A stretch of DNA of 12,713 nt, taken from an uncultured Lachnospiraceae bacterium. GTDB taxonomy: Bacteria > Bacillota > Clostridia > Lachnospirales > Lachnospiraceae. The number at the start of each line of letters is the position of its first letter. Positions within the stretch are counted from its first letter, which is position 1. Location: contig CAMWYL010000048.1 in the NCBI GenBank assembly GCA_947178465.1, positions 1 to 12,713 on the forward strand. Direction: 5' to 3'. Made by a program: the position numbers and the translations under genes. Under the pieces are notes generated by a model. It saw nothing but the letters and a program-made list of their open reading frames with translations, had not been told where the DNA came from and searched no databases. Below, piece after piece: positions 4,694 through 12,713 of this stretch.

Positions 4694-7600
4694 ATGAAGA
4701 AAAACGATACCATAATAAGAAAGCGGCGGGTGCGAAAACTGCCTGTCGTGATACTGTTGATGTTCCTGATAAATTGCAGGTTGTGTGTCGTGGGCGCGGA
4801 GGATAGGATTGCCGGGACATGGAGAAATGTGGAAACATCGCCGCCTGAGGAAGACGAATGGAACAGCAAGGAGGCGGATACAACGGAAGTGTCCGAGGAT
4901 GATGAGCCGACCGGCAGGGAGACGGATGTAGCAACGTCACCGCCTGAGGAAGATGAGTCAGAGCAGGAGGACACAGAGCCTGCGGAAACGGATACAGAGA
5001 TTGAGGAGCTTTCGGAAGAGGATCAGACAGACGAACCGGAAGCGGAAAATCCGAGAAAATCCATGCGGAAGGCTGCCGGCCCGGAGACGAACCGGATTGA
5101 ACTTAAGCTGATGCTTGAGGCGCCGGAGCGGGTAAGGATGTATGACAGACTTCCTGTGACGGTAAGGCTGACCTGCGACGGGGAGGACTATACCGACCGG
5201 CTGTTAGGAGCAGGGCAAGAGGCAAGCATTGATTTTACCATTAAAACAGAAAATAAAGAAGTAAAGATAAATTCTAAAGCGCTTGACTGTGAAACAGGTA
5301 TGGCGTGTCATCAGTACAATATTCCCATAAACGAAGATAATTTTAATATTTTCCTGCCGAACCAGACTTATACGGTCTGTGCCACGCTTTGTATGGAGGA
5401 CGCACAGAGCGATGTGATGTATTGCTGCAATTCGGATACGGTGAAGGTGGTACTCATGGAACGAATTGCGAGGCTAAGGTTGTCCGGTTATGCGGAGGAG
5501 AGCTATGATTACCGTACCTGCTTTGGTGCGGATAAAGCATTGCGTCTGTCCGTTGACATTCAGGATATTACGGATGCGGAAATCTCGGATAAGGCGGTTT
5601 GCTCCAACGAGCTTTCCAAGATTGATTTCGCATTGGATGGATATGACAATGATGTCATAAGTATAGAGGATGAGAAGCAGTCTCCTTCCAATAACAACGT
5701 GGCGTTTCGCATCAAAGGCGTTGGTACGACGAGCATAATCGTGAATGCGTTTGGCAGTTCGGTTTATTCCGTCGCATCGGAAAAAATCAGAATTGTCGTG
5801 CGAAACAGCCCGCTTTTCGAGGAGGACTTTGTCATATGGTATATGCCGAAGGACAGCAGAAAGGCGGTTTGCTACAGCTTTGAGCAGTGGCAGTCCGTTT
5901 TGGAAGAACAGGAGAATTGGGTGAGCGGCACGGTGACGATCGCTTTGAGCGATGTGGGCAGGAAATATTACAATGTCCTTGCCGAGAGCAGACAGCCTGA
6001 TAATAAAAAAGACACAATTGTCATAAATAAGGGCACACTGCAGACTTATTGTTTTTGGGCGGAGCACACTGAACGAAATGCCAGCACGCGTGAGGTAGAG
6101 AATGGTACACGTGCGTTTACGGTCGGAATTGATATGGAGACGCCGGAAATTGGTGCGTTCACGGTTGACGAGAACTATTTTGCGCCGACAAAAACAGAGA
6201 CACAGCAGTATTACGCGAAGGAATTTGTTCTCAGTGGAAGTTTTGCGGACAGCGGCAGCGGCGTCAAAACGATAGAGTATACGACAGACTATCGCAAGGC
6301 GGAATCTGCTGTCGAATGGGTACCTGTGGAAATAACCGAAAGCGCGGGAGTAGTGACCTCTTTTTGCATTACGCTGAAGAATGGGAGTTATCGCGCGATT
6401 GCGGTCAGAGCCTGTGATTACGCGGGAAATGTCAGTGAACCGTGCTTTGTGAAAAATGAAAAAGGCGCGTTTATCCAAGTTATTGTGGATGACACGGCAC
6501 CGGTATTGCAGGTGCGTGCGACCGCCGGGGGTATGCCATATACCGGAGAGGGTGAGAACTGGACGAATGCCGGTGTCTGTTATCAACTTTCTCCCCGCAG
6601 CTTGACGGACAGTCCGGCGGGAATTTATCAATATAAATACACTTATGAAACAATTGGCGCTGCGGTAAACAGGGAGATGCAGGATGAAAACGGGTGCGTG
6701 TGGGAAACGCTTTGGCCGGAGGACAGTGGAGACGGAATACTTCGTGTAGGGCTTACGGAGCGGATGGACAGGAATGGATACTATTCATTTCAGGCAATAT
6801 CCAAAAGCGGTGTCCGTTCAGAGGTACTCGTGAGGGAGAGAATCCTTTTACAGCAGAGTCTTGCAGCGTTAAAGGAGCATATGCAGACGCAGACAAAGGA
6901 CGGGCGCAAAAATGAATGGTACAACAAGGCCTCCGGTGTTCCGATCATTAATTTTATTTATCCGGAATATGACAGTGGTGCCGAAACCGAAGAGTATGCA
7001 GCGCCAATAACCTTGTATTACAAACTTGTTGCAGAGGAACAGACGGGTACGGTGCTGCGGCAGGAGGGGAAGGCAACGATTGGCGTAACGGATGGTCAAT
7101 GCTATGACAAAACCGGTTTTATTGTGACAAGGGAGTCGTTGGAAAAGCTTCGCATTGATTTTGGTTATGACAGCGCTACGGGATACGCGCAGGATGGTAT
7201 TTACACACTAGAATATTGGCTCGGTGATAAGGCCGGGAATGTGTCGGAAAAGAAATGTTTTACATACAAAATCGATACCCATGAGCCGACAAACCTGACA
7301 GTAATGGTTGACGGCGAGACTATGGAGCTGAGCAGCGCAGAGGCGATCGTGTATGAGCGGTTTTATGCGAAGGCCGTGACCGGAAGTGCGTCTGCGGAGT
7401 ATGGGATAAGCGGCAAGGCATCCGTAAGAATCGTTAAGGAAGAGAAAATCAGTGATTGGGGCGGTGTGTATGAGGATGGGGACAGCTTTGCAATCAACCC
7501 CTGTACGAGATGTGTTCTCCATGTGATAGCCGAGGACGGTGCAGGAAATATTGCGGAAGGCCGGACGCGGGGAATCGTTGTGGACGACAGAAGACCGGAG

Positions 7601-9685
7601 GGAACGGGACCGGGGAAGCTGCTGACGCAAGCGCCCCAAGGCGCGAATGAGAACGGCTTCTATAATCAGGATATTGTGATAAAGGTTTCGCTTGAGGATG
7701 TACCTGACAGGGAAAGCTGTGCGGGGTTAATGCGTGTTGCGTACACTGTCGGCGCAGACGAGGAGGCAATTGCGCAGGAGACGGAACTTTTCTCATTTAT
7801 TGAAGCGCTTCCGACGGACGCGCAGATAAGCGCGGCGTCACGGTTTGAAGCGACACAGCTTATTAACGCAAAAGCGAATGAAGGCAATCAGGCTTATATC
7901 AGCGTGACTGCCATTGACCGTTGTGGAAATACGGCGACTTCAATGCAGACGCTCAAGATTGACGTGACAAGTCCCGAGGTGACTATCACGTTTGACAATG
8001 ACAATGCGCAGAATGGCTGTTATTACAATATGCCGAGGACAGCGCACATTCATGTACATGAGTTGAATTTTGACCCTGCACGGGTGGAGATATGTGCTAT
8101 CCGTGACGGTCAGGATATCACACCGTCGGTATCGCAATGGAGAAGCGAGGGCAGTGAGCACTATGCGGAAATCCTGTTTGCGGAGGACGGTGATTATACG
8201 CTGTCGGTGAAGTGTACGGATCTGGCGGATAATGAATCGGAGGAGACTTTGGTGCCGCCTTTTACAATCGATCGAACAAGACCTGAGGTATCTGTTGTAC
8301 TGAAAGGAGATGACACACATGTCACAAATGACGGGTACTTTCATACAAGAGTCATGGCGGAAATCACTGTTATGGAGCATAACTTTGTACCTGAGGATTT
8401 TGTTATCAGGACGGATATTCCCGCAAGAATGAGCACATGGCGGCAAAACGGGGACACGCACACGATTGCGCTTGTCTTGGAAGGCGATGGAAATCATACC
8501 TTAGAGGCGGCGTATACCGACCTTGCCGGAAACCCTATGAGTCCCTTAGAGCCCGTTGCGTTTGTGATTGACACTATAGCGCCGGAAATCTTTATTTCGG
8601 GAGTCACGGATGAATCTGCGAATGCGGGAGAAGTCATTCCCGTGATAACGGTTCGGGATGCAAATACTGACGCGGAGGACATTTCGATTGCAGTTGAAAC
8701 CGGAAGAGGAGATTGCATCCGAATAAGCAGGGATATCCTTAGGAAAAGTGAGGAGGAGTATGTGTGTACACTTTCAGAGATGACAGATCAGAAGGATGAT
8801 ATTTACTATCTGACGGTCTGTGCCACCGACAGAGCGGGCAACAAGAGCGAACGCAGACTTCGGTTTTCATTGAACCGAAGAGGATCCGCATATGATTTGT
8901 CGGAGGTTCTTCGTGTGATGGATACATACTATAATACCTATGAGACGCTTAGTGACATAAAAATCATAGAGATGAATGTGGACGAGGTAGAGGAGTATCA
9001 ATTCCGACTTTCCAGAAATGGTGAGATGCTGCCTCAGGTTGTACTCTCAAACGTGGAGCAGAGCGGATCGGAACGGATTGGATATACCTATGTCTACAAC
9101 ATTGCAAAGGAGAACTTTGCGCAGGAGGGTACCTATCGTCTTGGAATCTATTCAAGAGACCGCGCGGGAAACAAGGTAAACAATACGCTTGACGCAAACG
9201 GGGAGGATATCCGGTTTGTCATTGACAATACAGCACCCAAGGTCATCTTTGACGGAGTGGAGTCCGGTATGTTGTATGATGCCACGGAACACACCGTCAA
9301 TGTCATGGTAACGGATAACTTTGCGCTGGACGAGGCCCAACTGATACTTGTCAATGACAAGGGGGAGACACTTATGTGTTGGGAGTATCTTGACCTTGTG
9401 GAGCAGGCGGGCGATATTGCGGTGATTACCATACCGGAATGTAAACAGGAGCTGTCGCTCCTGTTCCGCGCAAGGGATGCTGCCGGGAATGTGTCTGTGC
9501 CGGAACGGGGGACAGGGGAGACGCCCTCCGACTTTCTTGTGACAACAAACAAATGGGTTCAACTGACCAAAAGGCCTGCAAAAACACCGCTTGGAAGGCT
9601 GCTGATAGGCATCGCGGCCGCTACGGGAGTGATTGCACTTTTTTCGACATTTGTGCTATACTATAAAAAGCATAAATTGGGATAA
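4694..9685 (+). CDS. Giant secreted, membrane-anchored protein with Ig-like repeat modules
   Basis: This is a 1663-residue surface protein. Residues 1-16 are basic and a hydrophobic signal segment follows (about 17-34, ending VVGA-ED, a plausible signal peptidase site). Residues about 40-118 are an acidic, Pro/Thr/Ser-containing linker with two TSPPEEDE copies (48-55 and 81-88). Residues about 123-255 are an unclassified domain. Residues about 260-370 resemble a Big_2 Ig-like fold, ending VAFRIKGVGTTSIIVNAF. After that come Ig-like modules closing with a D-x-AGN-like motif at about D575, D845, D948, D1075, D1176, D1276, D1379, D1489 and D1595, often followed by a strand and I-D-x-x-x-P. Spacing is mostly 100-127 residues. 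A degenerate copy (AISKSGVRSE) lies in the 270-residue interval. A final membrane segment (about 1632-1653) is followed by a short basic tail, YYKKHKLG, so the anchor is a transmembrane helix, not a sortase motif. The mature chain has about 30 cysteines. The start has only a weak AGAGG site. Its function (adhesin, scaffold or sensor ectodomain) is unknown. Confidence 0.87.
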   Translation: MKKNDTIIRKRRVRKLPVVILLMFLINCRLCVVGAEDRIAGTWRNVETSPPEEDEWNSKEADTTEVSEDDEPTGRETDVATSPPEEDESEQEDTEPAETDTEIEELSEEDQTDEPEAENPRKSMRKAAGPETNRIELKLMLEAPERVRMYDRLPVTVRLTCDGEDYTDRLLGAGQEASIDFTIKTENKEVKINSKALDCETGMACHQYNIPINEDNFNIFLPNQTYTVCATLCMEDAQSDVMYCCNSDTVKVVLMERIARLRLSGYAEESYDYRTCFGADKALRLSVDIQDITDAEISDKAVCSNELSKIDFALDGYDNDVISIEDEKQSPSNNNVAFRIKGVGTTSIIVNAFGSSVYSVASEKIRIVVRNSPLFEEDFVIWYMPKDSRKAVCYSFEQWQSVLEEQENWVSGTVTIALSDVGRKYYNVLAESRQPDNKKDTIVINKGTLQTYCFWAEHTERNASTREVENGTRAFTVGIDMETPEIGAFTVDENYFAPTKTETQQYYAKEFVLSGSFADSGSGVKTIEYTTDYRKAESAVEWVPVEITESAGVVTSFCITLKNGSYRAIAVRACDYAGNVSEPCFVKNEKGAFIQVIVDDTAPVLQVRATAGGMPYTGEGENWTNAGVCYQLSPRSLTDSPAGIYQYKYTYETIGAAVNREMQDENGCVWETLWPEDSGDGILRVGLTERMDRNGYYSFQAISKSGVRSEVLVRERILLQQSLAALKEHMQTQTKDGRKNEWYNKASGVPIINFIYPEYDSGAETEEYAAPITLYYKLVAEEQTGTVLRQEGKATIGVTDGQCYDKTGFIVTRESLEKLRIDFGYDSATGYAQDGIYTLEYWLGDKAGNVSEKKCFTYKIDTHEPTNLTVMVDGETMELSSAEAIVYERFYAKAVTGSASAEYGISGKASVRIVKEEKISDWGGVYEDGDSFAINPCTRCVLHVIAEDGAGNIAEGRTRGIVVDDRRPEGTGPGKLLTQAPQGANENGFYNQDIVIKVSLEDVPDRESCAGLMRVAYTVGADEEAIAQETELFSFIEALPTDAQISAASRFEATQLINAKANEGNQAYISVTAIDRCGNTATSMQTLKIDVTSPEVTITFDNDNAQNGCYYNMPRTAHIHVHELNFDPARVEICAIRDGQDITPSVSQWRSEGSEHYAEILFAEDGDYTLSVKCTDLADNESEETLVPPFTIDRTRPEVSVVLKGDDTHVTNDGYFHTRVMAEITVMEHNFVPEDFVIRTDIPARMSTWRQNGDTHTIALVLEGDGNHTLEAAYTDLAGNPMSPLEPVAFVIDTIAPEIFISGVTDESANAGEVIPVITVRDANTDAEDISIAVETGRGDCIRISRDILRKSEEEYVCTLSEMTDQKDDIYYLTVCATDRAGNKSERRLRFSLNRRGSAYDLSEVLRVMDTYYNTYETLSDIKIIEMNVDEVEEYQFRLSRNGEMLPQVVLSNVEQSGSERIGYTYVYNIAKENFAQEGTYRLGIYSRDRAGNKVNNTLDANGEDIRFVIDNTAPKVIFDGVESGMLYDATEHTVNVMVTDNFALDEAQLILVNDKGETLMCWEYLDLVEQAGDIAVITIPECKQELSLLFRARDAAGNVSVPERGTGETPSDFLVTTNKWVQLTKRPAKTPLGRLLIGIAAATGVIALFSTFVLYYKKHKLG
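4841..4953 (+). repeat. Direct repeat in the acidic linker
   Basis: The 14-mer CCGCCTGAGGAAGA occurs at 4841-4854 and again at 4940-4953, exactly 99 bases (33 codons) apart and in frame. Both copies encode PPEED in the acidic linker of the giant surface protein. Nucleotide identity beyond the protein match suggests a fairly recent duplication of a 33-residue linker unit. Confidence 0.6.
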
Positions 9686-9701
9686 AAGGAGATAAGGCAG
9701 G

Positions 9702-10280
9702 ATGCCGACAGTGCTTTTTGTGAATGCGTGTATACGCGGGAGAGATTCGAGAACGTTAGCGCTCAGTGAACGTCTTTTGGCGCAGATAAGGGAAGCAAAT
9801 GAGAAGGATCTGGCATTTAGAATAGAAGAGATTCGACTGTCCACAGAAAACCTGCTCCCGCTCAACCATGAGCGGCTGCAGCGGCGCGAGGAGCTTCTTG
9901 CAAGTGGACAGCATGAGGACACAATGTTTGACTATGCAAACGCCGTCGCGCAGGCGGATATGCTTGTAATTGCGGCACCCTGTTGGAATATGTCCTTTCC
10001 CGCAATGCTCCAAATATTCTTTGAGGCGGCGAGTGTTGCGGGCATTACCTATGTTTGCGATGCGGATGGGACGACCAGAGGGCTATGCAGGGCGCAGGAT
10101 ATGTACTATGTGACAACAAGCGGCGGCAAGGCGCACAATTTCGGGACGGATTACATAGCCGCGCTGAGACGCCTGTACGGGATAGAGAAGCTGCATGTCG
10201 TCAGCGCGGAAGGGCTTGATGTGGAAAACGCAGATGTGCGTGCGATTATTGACGCAGCGTGCAGCAGGGAGTTTGACTGA
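9702..10280 (+). CDS. FMN-dependent NAD(P)H oxidoreductase, AzoR-like flavodoxin fold
   Basis: This is a 192-residue cytosolic flavin reductase of the FMN-dependent NADH-azoreductase/NAD(P)H quinone reductase superfamily. It has the first strand and phosphate-binding segment VLFVNACIRGRDSRTLALS (residues 4-22, Ser16 and Arg17 positioned as in AzoR). It also has the FMN-ring loop APCWNMSFPAMLQIFFEA starting near residue 92, where relatives usually have P-M-Y/W-N, and the TTSGG turn (138-142) that corresponds to the FMN-binding TSRGG. Cys94 replaces the usual Met of that loop. AAAGGAG (9685-9691) lies 10 bases before the ATG and overlaps the stop codon of the giant surface gene. The gap is 16 nt, so the two are surely co-transcribed. 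The physiological substrate (quinone, azo or nitro compound, or a cofactor role) cannot be read from the sequence. Its place before an ABC exporter suggests modification or detoxification of an exported compound, which is inference. Confidence 0.83.
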   Translation: MPTVLFVNACIRGRDSRTLALSERLLAQIREANEKDLAFRIEEIRLSTENLLPLNHERLQRREELLASGQHEDTMFDYANAVAQADMLVIAAPCWNMSFPAMLQIFFEAASVAGITYVCDADGTTRGLCRAQDMYYVTTSGGKAHNFGTDYIAALRRLYGIEKLHVVSAEGLDVENADVRAIIDAACSREFD

Positions 10281-10299
10281 TTTTGAAACGGAGGCGCAT

Positions 10300-12009
10300 A
10301 TGAAAAAAGTGATATTGTTTTATCTAAAGCCCTATTATGGGAGGATGACGATAGGCTTTATCATTAAATTTATCGGTACGATTATGGATTTGTGCCTGCC
10401 GTGGATTCTGGCATACATGATTGATACCGTTATTCCGCAGGGGACAAGGAACAGGATTTATCTGTGGGGGCTGGTAATGCTGGTCTGCTCCGTGCTGGCG
10501 TTTACGTTTAATGTGCTGGCAAATCGCATGGCGTCCAAGGTTGCGCGCGATACGACTGAGGCAATACGCCATGATCTGTTTGAGAAAATCATGTGGTTTT
10601 CCAATGCGCAGACAGATGCATTTACAAAGCCCTCTTTGATTTCGCGGCTCACAACGGATACCTATAATGTACATCAGATGCTCGGAAGAGTGCAGCGGTT
10701 GGGGGTTCGTGCGCCGATTCTGGTAATCGGGGGTGTGCTGGTGACGCTGACACTTGATCCGGTATTGACGCTGGTGCTCATATCCGTTATGCCGCTGACG
10801 GCGTTTATCACATATTATTTTTCTAAAAAAAGCATTCCGATGTACAGCGCATTGCAGAGAGCAGTGGATAAGTTCGTCCGACTGATTCGGGAGGATATTG
10901 CCGGAATACGAGTCATTAAGGCACTGTCAAAGACCGACTATGAGAAGCAGCGGTATGACGCGCTCAACCGGGAGGTTGTGGAAGGGGAGAAGCGTGCGGG
11001 CATCACAATGGCAATCGTAAATCCTTCCATGAACCTGTTTCTGAACCTGGGTCTTGTTCTGGTGGTGATCGTCGGCGCTTTTCGGGTAAACAGCGGCCTG
11101 TCCGAGGTTGGCAAAATTTTGGCCTTTCTTACATACTTTACGATTATTCTCAACGCTATGATGAATATTTCCAAAATGTTTGTCATTATCTCAAAAGCGG
11201 TGGCCTCTGCGGACCGTATTATGGAGGTTATCGGGGTACCGGAGGAACTGTTGCCGCAGATTTGCGAACGGATGGAACAGGAAATTGCCTATATCCGTTT
11301 TCAGGAGGTTACCTTTTCCTATAACAAGACCGATCCTAATCTGAGTAATATCAGCTTTTCACTGCAGAAGGGGCAGACGTTGGGAATCATCGGCGCAACA
11401 GGCGCGGGCAAGAGCACGTTGGCAGCGCTGCTGATGCGTTTTTATGATACGGATACGGGAGCCATTTATATTGATGGGGAGGATATCCGTACGATTCCCA
11501 CGGAGAAACTTCGAAAAAGATTCGGTGTGGTTTTTCAGAATGATGTGATTTTCGAGGCGTCCATTATGGAGAATGTGCGTCTGGGGCGTACGCTTTCGGA
11601 GGAGCAGGTCAGGGACGCGATTACCCACGCAAAGGCAAAGGAGTTCGTTGAGGAGGAAGGGAGAGGTTATGAAAACCATGTTAATATCCGCGGTGCGAAT
11701 CTCAGCGGAGGGCAAAAGCAGCGTATTCTGATTGCGCGTGCGCTGGCGGCACATCCTGATATTCTGATTCTGGATGATTCGTCGAGTGCGTTGGATTATA
11801 AAACGGATGCCGCGCTGCGCCGCGAGCTTTCCGAGTACTTTGCGGATACAACAAAAATCATTATTGCACAGCGCATCAGCTCGATTATGCATGCGGATTC
11901 CATCATGGTGCTTGACGAGGGAGAAATGATCGGGTACGGAACGCATGAGGAGCTTTTGGAGCATTGTGCGGTCTATCGGGAAATCAGAGATTCCCAGATG
12001 CAGGTATGA
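10300..12009 (+). CDS. ABC exporter half-transporter, permease plus ATPase (degenerate-site subunit)
   Basis: This is a 569-residue type IV (multidrug-like) ABC half-transporter. A membrane domain of six helices covers about residues 1-310, with the usual cytoplasmic helix ...DIAGIRVIKAL. The ATPase domain covers about 330-569. Motifs are the aromatic-loop segment VTFSYNKTDPN, Walker A GATGAGKST (365-373), Q-loop Gln413 (VVFQND), signature LSGGQ (468-472) and Walker B ILILDD (488-493). The catalytic Glu is Asp493, and the switch His is Gln524 (IIIAQRISS). This pair of changes is known from the degenerate subunit of heterodimeric exporters such as Thermotoga TM287/TM288. ATG 10300 is chosen because CGGAGG lies 5-6 bases upstream and homology begins there; a longer open frame runs back into the reductase gene. 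The gap to the reductase is 19 nt. The partner half follows downstream. Substrate is unknown: drug, peptide or lipid. Confidence 0.95.
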   Translation: MKKVILFYLKPYYGRMTIGFIIKFIGTIMDLCLPWILAYMIDTVIPQGTRNRIYLWGLVMLVCSVLAFTFNVLANRMASKVARDTTEAIRHDLFEKIMWFSNAQTDAFTKPSLISRLTTDTYNVHQMLGRVQRLGVRAPILVIGGVLVTLTLDPVLTLVLISVMPLTAFITYYFSKKSIPMYSALQRAVDKFVRLIREDIAGIRVIKALSKTDYEKQRYDALNREVVEGEKRAGITMAIVNPSMNLFLNLGLVLVVIVGAFRVNSGLSEVGKILAFLTYFTIILNAMMNISKMFVIISKAVASADRIMEVIGVPEELLPQICERMEQEIAYIRFQEVTFSYNKTDPNLSNISFSLQKGQTLGIIGATGAGKSTLAALLMRFYDTDTGAIYIDGEDIRTIPTEKLRKRFGVVFQNDVIFEASIMENVRLGRTLSEEQVRDAITHAKAKEFVEEEGRGYENHVNIRGANLSGGQKQRILIARALAAHPDILILDDSSSALDYKTDAALRRELSEYFADTTKIIIAQRISSIMHADSIMVLDEGEMIGYGTHEELLEHCAVYREIRDSQMQV

Positions 12010-12054
12010 GAAAAAGAAAGCAGCGGGATTAGGAACGGAGGTGTAAGAGCAGCA

Positions 12055-12713
12055 ATGGCAGAGGGAAACAAAAAATACGAAAAACCGAAAAATCGCAAGG
12101 GAACGATATTGCGGCTTGGGATTTATATGCTGCGGTATAAGCTTTGGCTGCTGTTAGCGCTTGTGATGACGATCGCAAGCAATCTTCTTGCGCTTGTGGG
12201 ACCGATGCTTTCCGGCTATGCGATTGACGCAATCGAGCCGGGGGCAGGACATGTGGCGTTTGCGCGCGTATTCCGGTATGCGGGGCTGATGGTGATATTT
12301 TACATCGGGTCATCGCTGCTCTCCTACGCGATTGCAGTTCTGATGATTCACATCAGCCGCAAGGTCGTGTATCAGATGCGCAGAGATGTATTTGAGCACC
12401 TGATGGAGCTTCCCGTGGAATATTTTGACACCCACCAGACAGGGGATGTCATCAGCCGAATCTCCTATGATATTGATACGGTAAATACATCTTTGTCAAA
12501 CGATTTGGTGCAAATCCTTACGACTGTGATAACGGTGGTCGGCGCTATTGGCATGATGATAGCGATATCGCCGCGGTTGGTGCTGACCTTTGCGGTCACG
12601 GTGCCACTCTCATTGGTGCTGACAAAATTCATTACCGGAAAGACACGTCCGCTGTTTCGCCTGCGTTCGAGGAAGCTTGGAGAACTGAACGGATTTGTCG
12701 AGGAGATGATATC
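12055..12713 (+). CDS. ABC exporter half-transporter, second subunit, 5' part
   Basis: The first 219 codons of a second ABC half-transporter run off the window end, so only the membrane domain is visible. After a basic, Lys-rich N terminus (MAEGNKKYEKPKNRKG) come hydrophobic segments near residues 30-55 (LWLLLALVMTIASNLLALVGPMLSGYAID) and 80-100. The classic coupling-helix region PVEYFDTHQTGDVISRIS-YDIDTVN follows, then two further membrane segments. The start is ATG 12055. A strong GGAGG (12037-12041) lies 13 bases upstream, a slightly long spacing, but no other in-frame start fits. It begins 45 bases after the stop of the degenerate-site half. From heterodimeric exporter biology, this subunit should carry the canonical Walker B Glu and switch His and an altered signature motif, all outside the window. 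Confidence 0.93.
   Translation, partial: MAEGNKKYEKPKNRKGTILRLGIYMLRYKLWLLLALVMTIASNLLALVGPMLSGYAIDAIEPGAGHVAFARVFRYAGLMVIFYIGSSLLSYAIAVLMIHISRKVVYQMRRDVFEHLMELPVEYFDTHQTGDVISRISYDIDTVNTSLSNDLVQILTTVITVVGAIGMMIAISPRLVLTFAVTVPLSLVLTKFITGKTRPLFRLRSRKLGELNGFVEEMI

Noticed and set aside
4694..4790. Lipoprotein signal (LINC) in the giant surface protein
   Set aside because: Asn before the Cys does not fit a lipobox, and the protein has a C-terminal membrane anchor and a plausible VVGA-ED cleavage site.
4342..4974. Ser-rich minus-strand open frame
   Set aside because: Its serines are the reverse complement of the acidic linker codons, and it crosses the regulator-surface gene gap. It is a shadow.
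5474..6631. 385-residue minus-strand open frame
   Set aside because: It is fully antisense to the giant surface gene, matches no family pattern, has basic low-complexity composition and lacks a ribosome site. It is a coding shadow.
10195..10299. Longer ABC transporter start inside the reductase gene
   Set aside because: The extra 35 residues have no transporter similarity and overlap the reductase frame. A good ribosome site precedes ATG 10300.

Overview
The window looks like a chromosomal segment of a spore-forming, low-to-moderate GC Firmicute. A Lachnospiraceae-type clostridium is my best guess. The grounds are two spore maturation genes (spmA, spmB), strong AGGAGG-type ribosome binding sites, sigma-A promoters of the TTGACA-N17-TATAAT type, and the style of the cell-surface and regulatory proteins. 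There are no tRNA or rRNA genes, CRISPR arrays or recognisable insertion sequences. No gene-free stretch exceeds 300 bases; the longest is about 237 bases, at 2957-3193.

Region 1 (1-925) is housekeeping. It holds the 3' part of rsmI (16S rRNA ribose methyltransferase), then a monocistronic acyl carrier protein gene (acpP) with a textbook promoter and a 13-bp-stem terminator.

Region 2 (994-3733) is a split spore maturation pair. spmA and spmB, normally adjacent, are separated here by about 1.55 kb. That insert carries a small DUF4870/Tic20-like membrane protein gene with its own promoter and, on the opposite strand, a LytTR-type transcription regulator whose receiver domain is degenerate and cysteine-rich.

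Region 3 (3749-12713, running off the end) is the most interesting part. It starts with an atypical OmpR-type response regulator that has its own strong promoter and no histidine kinase in view. A giant 1663-residue secreted, membrane-anchored protein follows, built from Ig-like modules about 100 residues long. Then come a flavodoxin-fold NAD(P)H/FMN reductase and two half-transporters of a heterodimeric ABC exporter, the second cut off by the window end. From the giant gene onward the genes are closely spaced on one strand (gaps of 16, 19 and 45 nt) and read like one operon. The regulator is separated from that operon by a 99-nt gap holding a perfect inverted repeat, AATAGGAC-TATT-GTCCTATT. 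One arm of the repeat, extended to ATTGTCCTATT, matches 10 of 11 bases at the regulator's own -35 region (ATTGACCTATT). This suggests that one factor, perhaps the regulator itself, acts at both sites.

The working hypothesis is an undescribed envelope module: orphan response regulator, Ig-repeat surface protein, flavin reductase and asymmetric ABC exporter. The individual families are identified with good confidence. The joint function is inference.
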